Below are positions 58,398 through 64,000 of a stretch of 64,000 nucleotides of DNA, piece by piece. The first letter of the stretch is position 1. Each line of letters opens with the position of its first letter. The translations under genes and the position numbers were made by a program. This stretch comes from Pseudomonas salomonii (lineage in GTDB: Bacteria > Pseudomonadota > Gammaproteobacteria > Pseudomonadales > Pseudomonadaceae): positions 118,483-182,482 of the forward strand of contig NZ_FNOX01000007.1 in the NCBI RefSeq assembly GCF_900107155.1, in the 5' to 3' direction. Under the pieces are notes generated by a model. It had not been told where the DNA came from. It did no database searches and worked only from the letters and a program-made list of their open reading frames with translations.

Positions 58398-58712
58398 TTA
58401 CTCGGTCACAGCATTTTTGGCGAGGATAGCGTTGGCCAACTCCATATCCGTGGCCTTGAGGCCTGGGTTGTCAGCGCGGACCTTCTGCATGGCGGCTTCC
58501 AGGTATGGACCGCGGATGCCGCCATCGCTGGCAACAAAGCTGCCTGCGTCGTCCTGGGCGGCGACCACCAGCTTGTGGTCCTTGAAGGTCAGGTACGTCG
58601 AGCCGGTAGTAGCGCCCGATGAGATGACATTACGCCAGAAGCTGTCGGCCATGGCTGAACCGACTGGAAGGGAAAGCACAGCGAGGGTTGCGACAGCATA
58701 TTTGAGACGCAT
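58398..58712 (-). CDS. DUF2388 exported protein, function unknown
   Basis: A 104-residue secreted protein with signal peptide MRLKYAVATLAVLSLPVGSAMA and a mature part with SFWRNVISSGATTGSTYLTFKDHKLVVAAQDDAGSFVAS, split here as the DUF2388 core, a family common in Pseudomonas. No cysteine or catalytic motif is seen. It stands alone with its own terminator; similar genes occur in several copies in pseudomonads. Confidence 0.87.
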   Translation of the reverse strand: MRLKYAVATLAVLSLPVGSAMADSFWRNVISSGATTGSTYLTFKDHKLVVAAQDDAGSFVASDGGIRGPYLEAAMQKVRADNPGLKATDMELANAILAKNAVTE

Positions 58713-58781
58713 GATGGGTGACTCCGACTGGGTTATCTGAACGGTTTGATTATAGTTGGCCCCGCTGAGTTCCCTATCGGA

Positions 58782-59228
58782 CTAAACCGTTTCGACCTGT
58801 AAAACCACTCCGTCCTGACCAATGACGCGTACTTGAGCCCCTACAGGGCTGTCCGGGCCGTTGGCCATCCACACGCCATCACCGACTTTTATCTTGCCTC
58901 GGCCATCGACAATGGCCTGATGCACCATAAACGTACGGCCGATCAGCTCCGAGCCACGCATGTTCAGCCCCGGCTGGTCACTGACCTTGGCACTGCTGCG
59001 CTGGCGTTTCCACCAATAGACGGCGGTCAAAATCGACAGCACGGCGAACAACAGCAGTTGCCATTCCAGCCCGAGCGGCGGCACCAGGAACTTGATCACG
59101 CCTACAGCGGCAGCGGCGATGCCCATCCACAGCAGGTAACCGCCGGCGCCGAATACTTCAAGAATCAACAGTACCGTGCCCAGTGCCAGCCAATCCCAGA
59201 ACGACAGATGCTGCAGGAAATCCCACAT
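58782..59228 (-). CDS. NfeD-family membrane protein (YbbK type)
   Basis: A 148-residue inner-membrane protein with three helices at the N-terminus (MWDFLQHLSFWDWLALGTVL and onward) and a C-terminal OB-like beta domain (LIGRTFMVHQAIVDGRGKIKVGDGVW). This NfeD short form works with stomatin-like SPFH proteins; it starts 10 bases after the stop of qmcA, as expected. The ATG at 59228 is preferred over an upstream start with no helix. Confidence 0.88.
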   Translation of the reverse strand: MWDFLQHLSFWDWLALGTVLLILEVFGAGGYLLWMGIAAAAVGVIKFLVPPLGLEWQLLLFAVLSILTAVYWWKRQRSSAKVSDQPGLNMRGSELIGRTFMVHQAIVDGRGKIKVGDGVWMANGPDSPVGAQVRVIGQDGVVLQVETV

Positions 59229-59238
59229 GGCAGTTGCC

Positions 59239-60159
59239 TCAGCCTTTCTTGTTGTCGAAAGTTGCCTTGACGATTTCGCCGATGCCGCCGACGGCGCCAA
59301 TCACTTGGCTGGCTTCCAGCGGCATCAGGATGACTTTGCTGTTGTTGGCCGATGCCAGCTTGCCCAAGGCATCGATGTATTTTTGCGCGACGAAGTAGTT
59401 AACCGCCTGCACGTTGCCCGACGCGATGGCCTCGGAGACCACTTGTGTGGCACGGGCTTCGGCCTCGGCCTGACGCTCACGGGCTTCGGATTCCAGGAAA
59501 GCCGCCTGGCGACTGCCCTCGGCCTCAAGGATCTGCGCCTGCTTTTTACCTTCGGCCGTCAGGATCGCCGATGCCCGCAGGCCTTCGGCTTCCAGGATTT
59601 GCGCGCGTTTGATCCGCTCGGCTTTCATCTGGCCGGACATGGCGGCCATCAGGTCGGCAGGCGGGCTGATGTCTTTGATCTCGATGCGGGTGATCTTGAT
59701 GCCCCACGGCGCTGTGGCTTCATCCACGGTGCGCAGCAGTTTTTCGTTGATGCCGTCACGCTGGCTCAGCATGGCGTCCAGCTCCATGGAACCAAGCACG
59801 GTGCGGATGTTGGTTTGCAGCAGGTTGCGGATGGCGTGCTCGAGGTTGTTGACCTCGTAGGCGGCCTGGGCGGTGTTGACCACCTGGAAGAAGCACACGG
59901 CGTCGATTTGCACGGTGGCGTTGTCGGCGGTGATCACTTCCTGCGGTGGAATATCCAGCACGCTTTCCATCACGTTCATCTTGCGACCGATGCGGTCCAT
60001 GATCGGAATAATGATGTTCAGGCCAGGCTTGAGGGTGTTGGTGTAGCGGCCGAAACGCTCGACAGTCCACTGGTAGCCTTGGGGCACCACTTTAAAACCC
60101 ATGAACAGGATGGCAATGGCCAAACCCACGAAAAGAAGCAGTACGGTTCCGATCTGCAT
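59239..60159 (-). CDS. qmcA: QmcA, SPFH/stomatin-like membrane protein (paraslipin)
   Basis: A 306-residue protein with an N-terminal membrane helix (IGTVLLLFVGLAIAILFMGF), the SPFH domain (VVPQGYQWTVERFGRYTNTL, IPPQEVITADNATVQIDAV) and a coiled-coil with repeated ILEAEG and ALA/GLU-rich runs. SPFH proteins form ring assemblies in the membrane and act as scaffolds for proteases such as FtsH. It is followed by its NfeD partner. Assignment to QmcA is by sequence resemblance and this pairing. Confidence 0.9.
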   Translation of the reverse strand: MQIGTVLLLFVGLAIAILFMGFKVVPQGYQWTVERFGRYTNTLKPGLNIIIPIMDRIGRKMNVMESVLDIPPQEVITADNATVQIDAVCFFQVVNTAQAAYEVNNLEHAIRNLLQTNIRTVLGSMELDAMLSQRDGINEKLLRTVDEATAPWGIKITRIEIKDISPPADLMAAMSGQMKAERIKRAQILEAEGLRASAILTAEGKKQAQILEAEGSRQAAFLESEARERQAEAEARATQVVSEAIASGNVQAVNYFVAQKYIDALGKLASANNSKVILMPLEASQVIGAVGGIGEIVKATFDNKKG

Positions 60160-60236
60160 AGCGATTCCCTATCTGATGGTGTCAGTGATGCGACGTATGG
60201 CCGATTGTAACGGCCCGGTCACGGATAAGGACGGTT

Positions 60237-61940
60237 TCACGGGCCAACAATCAAATCATTTGTTTCTGAATCCCCAAGATCTACGGGCGTTACCCGTAAT
60301 ACCTCTGCCAGGGTGGTCAGCCCGGCGTTCACTTTGTCGACACCGGCCATGCGCAGGCTGCGCATGCCTTGCTCCACTGAGGCCCGGCGCAGAGCCTGCA
60401 CGTCGGCACCTGGAGTGATCAGCGCCTTGAGCGCCTCGTTCATCGGCATGATTTCGTAGAGCCCGGCGCGGCCTCGATAACCACTGTCACGGCATTCTGC
60501 GCAGCCGACAGCTTCATGGGCGGTGCCCGGCGCGCCCACCGCACGTTTGCAATGCGGGCATAAAAGCCGCACCAGACGCTGCGCCATCACCCCTATAAGG
60601 GTAGCTTTGATCAAATAATGAGCAATGCCCAGCTCCTGCAGCCGGCTGATGGCGCTGGGTGCATCATTGGTGTGCAGCGTCGACAGCACCAGATGCCCGG
60701 TCAACGCGGCTTGAATCGCCATTTCTGCGGTTTCCCGGTCACGGATCTCACCGATCATGATGATGTCCGGGTCCTGGCGCAGCAGGGCGCGGACACCGCT
60801 GGCGAACGTCAGGTCGATGTTGTGCTGCACCTGCATCTGATTGAAGGCCGGTTCAATCATTTCGATCGGGTCCTCCACCGTGCACAGGTTGACCTCGCGG
60901 GTTGCCAGTTGCTTGAGCGTGGCGTAGAGGGTGCTGGTCTTGCCGGAGCCGGTTGGCCCGGTGACCAGAATGATGCCGTTGGCCTGACCGGTCATGGCGT
61001 GCCAGCGTTGTTGGTCGTCGTGGGATAAACCCAACTGATCGAAATCCTTGAGCAGCACCTGTGGGTCGAAAATCCGCATCACCAGTTTTTCACCAAACGC
61101 CGTGGGCAAGGTCGAAAGGCGCAGCTCCACCTCAATGCCTGCCGGGCTTTTGGTCTTGATCCGGCCGTCCTGGGGTTTGCGTTTTTCCGCCACATTCATC
61201 CGGCCCAGGCTCTTGAGGCGGCTGACCACCGCCATCGTGACCTGAGGCGGAAACTGATACACATCGTGCAGCAGCCCGTCGATGCGAAAACGCACTCGGC
61301 CCTGGTCGCGGCAGGGTTCGACATGGATATCACTGGCCCGCTGCTCGAAGGCGTACTGCAACAGTCAGTCGACGATGGTGACGATATGCGCGTCATTGGC
61401 ATCCGGCTCCTGATCGCTGGCGCCGAGGTTGAGCAGTTCGACGTTGCCGGCCACCGTCGCTTTTTGATCGGCGCCGCTGACGGATTTGGCCAACCGGTAG
61501 AACTCGCCGATGCAGCGTTCAATAGCCGTGGGGTTGGCGACCACGCGCTTGATCGAGCGCTTGAGCACCTGCGCCAACCCGGCTTCCCAGTCGCGGACAT
61601 GGGGCTGGGCGCTGGCGACGGTGACGGTCTGCGCATCCACGGCCACCGCCAGGATCCCATGGCGCTGCGCAAAGGCATGGGACATCAGCGGCACCACGGT
61701 GGCCACGTCGATCTTGAGCGGGTCGATACGCAGATACGGCTGCCCGACGTGCGTGGCCAGCCATTGCGTCAGGGTCTCCAGGCACAGCCCATGGGCTGCA
61801 ATGCCTACCAGAGGATGTTGCCGGGTGGCGGGCGCCGTCGACAGAGAATGCGCCATCTCTGCGGTTATCAGCCCTTGCTCGAGCAGCGCCGGCAGCAACT
61901 GATGCAGTTCCAATCGGTGAGTGTGCAAGGCGGTGGGCAT
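60237..61940 (-). pseudogene. GspE/PulE/PilB-type ATPase, broken by internal stop
   Basis: The full frame from ATG at 61940 to the stop at 60237-60239 would encode a 567-residue type II secretion/pilus ATPase. The C-terminal part has Walker A GPTGSGKTS, the Asp box CTVEDPIEM, Walker B-like IIMIGEIRDRETA and a His box HLVSTLHTNDA, all intact, plus the zinc-like CPHC and CAEC. At 61365-61367 the minus strand reads TGA at the place of a conserved Trp (IVD-stop-LLQYAFEQRASDIHVEP; the family has IVDWLL). The N-terminal piece (MPTALHTHRLEL...) ends there at 191 residues. A TTG 3 codons on could restart translation. Confirm the stop before calling the gene dead. Confidence 0.82.
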
Positions 61941-62022
61941 GGGTATTTCCTGGCAGGCGTCGGGTGTAAACCCAGGCTAGCCTGCCCCCGAACATCCACC
62001 TGCCCCGGAGTATTGCCGGCTT

Positions 62023-62361
62023 TTACAGGCTGGCCGCCGTCATCGCTGCAGGCCGCAGAGAGTCAGCCCGCCACACCTCGAGCGAGCAGACGCTGATCAG
62101 GTTTCTAAGCTTTTCACCGATCACCTGGGCGCGGTGCCAGCTCAAACCGTCCATGACGATATCAATGTTCAACAGGTCGTCTTCACGGCTCACATTGACC
62201 TGTTGCGGGGTCAGGAACTGCAGAGCGAAATAGTTGAGCACCCGGCACAGCACGTCCGGCTCGGCCTCGGCGACGATCTGATAATGCGCCTGGCAATGGG
62301 CGTTGTTGACGGCCCAGGCATCGACGCGTGCGCAGGTGTGAGTGGTTTCGACGGCGTGCAT
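62023..62361 (-). CDS. ACT-domain-like small protein
   Basis: A 112-residue cytosolic protein. The central part reads YQIVAEAEPDVLCRVLNYFALQFLTPQQVNVS, then DLLNIDIVMDGLSWHRAQVIGEKLRNLISVCSLEV; the beta-alpha-beta-beta-alpha-beta order matches ACT domains, as in small subunits of acetolactate synthase, which also begin with a V/I-x-A-E-x-EPDVL-type strand. GGAG lies about 7 bases upstream of the ATG at 62361. It is divergent from an Lrp-type regulator. Amino-acid sensing is the likely role, by family. Confidence 0.65.
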   Translation of the reverse strand: MHAVETTHTCARVDAWAVNNAHCQAHYQIVAEAEPDVLCRVLNYFALQFLTPQQVNVSREDDLLNIDIVMDGLSWHRAQVIGEKLRNLISVCSLEVWRADSLRPAAMTAASL

Positions 62362-62488
62362 GCTGACTCTCCAGATTCGACTGGAGAAATTTTTACATTC
62401 GCCATGGGAGATTTCTTATCTAAGATGGGCGCTATCTGCGATTTATTGAATAGATCAATTCAGGATAAGCACATTCAAAGGTATTTTT

Positions 62489-62959
62489 ATGCAAAGTGAG
62501 TTGGACGCCTATGACCGCCGCATCCTGGCCCTGCTGCAAGAGGATGCTTCGCTGTCCAGTGCGCAGATCGCCGAACAGGTGGGCCTGTCCCAGTCGCCGT
62601 GCTGGCGGCGTATCCAGCGGCTCAAGGAGGAAGGGGTGATTCGCGGCCAGGTCACGCTGCTGGACCGCAAGAAGATCGGCCTTAACACGCAGATTTTTGC
62701 CGAGGTCAAACTCAATGCCCACGGCCGTTCCAACTTCACCGAGTTCACCGAGGCGATTCGCGGGTTTCCGGAAGTGCTGGAGTGTTATGTGCTGATGGGC
62801 GCGGTGGATTTTCTGCTGCGCATCGTCACCTCGGACATCGAGGCGTATGAGCGGTTTTTCTTCGAGAAGCTGTCGATGGTGCCGGGGATTCAGGAGGTGA
62901 ACTCGATCGTGGCGTTGTCGGAGATCAAGTCCACCACCAGCCTGCCAGTCTTGCGCTGA
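62489..62959 (+). CDS. Lrp/AsnC-family transcriptional regulator
   Basis: A 156-residue regulator with an N-terminal helix-turn-helix (LDAYDRRILALLQEDASLSSAQIAEQVGLSQSPCWRRIQRLK) and a C-terminal RAM (ACT-like) ligand domain with VLECYVLMGAVDFLLRIVTSDIEAYERF. These bind amino acids and form octamers or dimers that bend DNA. It is divergent from the ACT-domain protein with about 127 bases between, a layout of local regulator and target. The start ATG at 62489 has AAGG 8 bases upstream. Confidence 0.9.
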   Translation: MQSELDAYDRRILALLQEDASLSSAQIAEQVGLSQSPCWRRIQRLKEEGVIRGQVTLLDRKKIGLNTQIFAEVKLNAHGRSNFTEFTEAIRGFPEVLECYVLMGAVDFLLRIVTSDIEAYERFFFEKLSMVPGIQEVNSIVALSEIKSTTSLPVLR

Positions 62960-62967
62960 CAGGGCCT

Positions 62968-63020
62968 GCCTCATCGCGGGCAAGCCCGGCTCCCACATTG
63001 GAATGCATTCCCCTGTGGGA
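62968..63020. repeat. degenerate REP-like sequence after Lrp gene
   Basis: CGGGCAAGCCCGGCTCCCACATTGG and CCCCTGTGGGAGTTGGGCG contain two opposing half-sites of the REP core with several mismatches, so pairing is incomplete. It lies between the convergent Lrp and CYTH/CHAD genes. Confidence 0.55.
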
Positions 63021-63037
63021 GTTGGGCGATAGCGATC

Positions 63038-64000
63038 TTACAGGCGCAGTAAAGTCTTCCAGGCGCGGTTCTGATACACCGCAATTGCCTGGTGCATACG
63101 CGCATCCAGCGATTCATCGGTGATCGGCTGGTTGGCCAGCAGCGCCAACTTGTTCAGCTCGCCGTACAAGCGGTCCAGCTCCGGGATGTCCACCACCTGG
63201 CGTGCGTGGTGCAACCAGGCCTGGATGCGCTCGATGCGCGGCAGTTGCTCGGCCAGGTCTTCCGGTTGCTGCTGGTAGCGCTGCAGTTGCAGGGCGACGG
63301 CGTCGTCGGCCAGCAGGCGTGGCAGCCAGTTGGTGATCTGCGCGGCGCCCTGGCGGTTGCCACGTACGTTGCGGTCGGCGGTCCAGGTGCGGGCCAGCAG
63401 CCAGCGCGAGGTGTTCAGCGAGAACAGGCCCCAGCGCACGTCTTCGAGTTCTTCGGCGAACTGTTCCGGTGCGGCTTTGCGGATGTCTTCGTCGTCGTCA
63501 CCGGCCTGCACCAGTGGGCGCCAGTCTTCCAGCAGTGCGTCCAGTGCACTGCGCAGTTCGCTGGTGGATTGACGCGGCGCGGCCTGGCCGAGGCTGCCGA
63601 TCAGGGCGCGCAGCTCGCCGAGGTTGTCGACCCAGTCCTGCAACAGGCGCCAGTGGCCATTGAAACGGTATTGCTCCGCCAGACGCTGGCTGCTGCCCAA
63701 CAGGTGCCACATGATCGCGGCGAAGGCATCGTCCAACGGCATTTCGGCGTGGATCTGCGGGGCCGGCAGGCTCAGCGAGTAGCTGCTGGCGTCGTACAGG
63801 CGGTAGCCGCGCTCGGCCTTGCTGATATCGCACGGCATCAGTGCCAGGGTCGCGGCCAGTTCGGCGGCCAGTTCCAGCAGGGCAGCCGGTTCGCCTTCGC
63901 GCAGTTCCAGTTCCAGCTCGCAGATTTCTTCTTTCTGCTTGCCGACCACCACATGGCCCAGGTCCAGGGCGGCTTCGATCACCACCTTGGCCTTGCCACG
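63038..64000 (-). CDS. CYTH/CHAD inorganic triphosphatase, C-terminal part
   Basis: The gene runs off the right edge; 321 codons are visible and end at 63038. The visible start reads RGKAKVVIEAALD, then ICELELELREGEPAALLELA and the SKAERGYRLYD motif that closes the CYTH domain; Glu/Arg/Lys of the triphosphate tunnel are present. Residues about 85 on form the helical CHAD domain (MWHLLGSSQRLAEQYRFNG), which binds polyphosphate in related proteins. Inorganic triphosphatase activity is known for YgiF of E. coli with the same layout. It converges on the Lrp gene. Confidence 0.87.
   Translation of the reverse strand, partial: RGKAKVVIEAALDLGHVVVGKQKEEICELELELREGEPAALLELAAELAATLALMPCDISKAERGYRLYDASSYSLSLPAPQIHAEMPLDDAFAAIMWHLLGSSQRLAEQYRFNGHWRLLQDWVDNLGELRALIGSLGQAAPRQSTSELRSALDALLEDWRPLVQAGDDDEDIRKAAPEQFAEELEDVRWGLFSLNTSRWLLARTWTADRNVRGNRQGAAQITNWLPRLLADDAVALQLQRYQQQPEDLAEQLPRIERIQAWLHHARQVVDIPELDRLYGELNKLALLANQPITDESLDARMHQAIAVYQNRAWKTLLRL

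Noticed and set aside
61365..61367. selenocysteine or programmed recoding at the TGA in the GspE-like gene
   Set aside because: The family has Trp, not Cys, at this place and no selenocysteine hairpin is evident after the codon; a point mutation is simpler.
1..64000. CRISPR array, tRNA, phage or transposase genes
   Set aside because: Direct reading found no regular spacer array, cloverleaf, integrase or transposase motif; the only repeated sequences are REP palindromes and the algP tract.

Overview
The window is a stretch of chromosome from a Pseudomonas, most likely of the P. fluorescens group. The evidence is high-GC coding with strong C/G third positions, the KPAA-repeat protein AlgP at the left edge, REP-type palindromes built on a GTGGGAGCGGGCTTGC core between genes, and a gene order (algP, ABC-F, MscS, hemB, ppk, ppx, trxA, rho, ubiD, glpT, rbbA, 6S RNA, zapA, ygfB, pepP, ubiH, gcvT, gcvH) that I recall as the conserved order of the P. 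aeruginosa PA52xx region. The species was not established by any search. Both edges cut genes: algP at the left and a CYTH/CHAD triphosphatase at the right.

Layout, left to right. 1-3.3 kb: end of algP, a TIGR02444 protein, ABC-F ATPase YheS coupled to a small MscS-type channel. 3.4-7.3 kb: a LysE-type exporter, then a minus-strand four-gene envelope operon (TPR-like lipoprotein of the COG3014 type, YcfL lipoprotein, LpoB, and an unlipidated LpoB/CsgG paralogue) under a good sigma-70 promoter. 7.5-12.5 kb: a cytochrome c/FTR1 iron permease, YaiI, ElbB, a sterol desaturase-like enzyme, DedA. 12.7-17.6 kb: hemB, then polyphosphate metabolism (ppk and ppx convergent around a nested palindrome/terminator). 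17.6-26.5 kb: an accessory insert between ppx and trxA, comprising a chaperone-usher fimbrial operon with DUF1120-type subunits behind a 480-base AT-rich leader, and an amino-acid ABC transporter operon with a divergent FadR-type regulator. 26.6-28.4 kb: trxA and rho, each with a clear terminator.

28.5-40.1 kb: AT3/SGNH acyltransferase, ubiD coupled to a ferredoxin-type flavin reductase, a small outer-membrane barrel protein, a TonB-dependent receptor, a ChaC-like cyclotransferase, glpT with two GlpR-like operators, a quinone oxidoreductase and an orphan FliL-like protein. 40.2-45.1 kb: a tightly overlapping HlyD-RbbA-YhhJ efflux/ribosome-ATPase operon. 45.2-48.1 kb: EVE protein, a 49-residue membrane protein, 5-formyl-THF cyclo-ligase, 6S RNA, zapA, a ZapB-like coiled coil, and ygfB. 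48.1-52.3 kb: the pepP-ubiH-DUF4442-ubiI operon for ubiquinone hydroxylation. 52.5-57.0 kb: an iron-type ABC binding protein and permease without their ATPase, then gcvT-gcvH without gcvP. 57.1-64 kb: a DegT-family aminotransferase, a DUF2388 protein, the NfeD-QmcA membrane pair, a gspE/pilB-like ATPase gene broken by a nonsense codon, an ACT-domain protein divergent from an Lrp-type regulator, and the partial CYTH/CHAD gene.

Most of the window is housekeeping. The parts most worth a second look are the four-gene LpoB-type operon, the fimbrial island with an atypical chaperone, the ubiD-coupled reductase, the broken gspE-like gene, the gcvTH operon lacking gcvP, and an ACT-domain/Lrp divergent pair. 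I saw no CRISPR array, tRNA, rRNA, transposase or phage gene.
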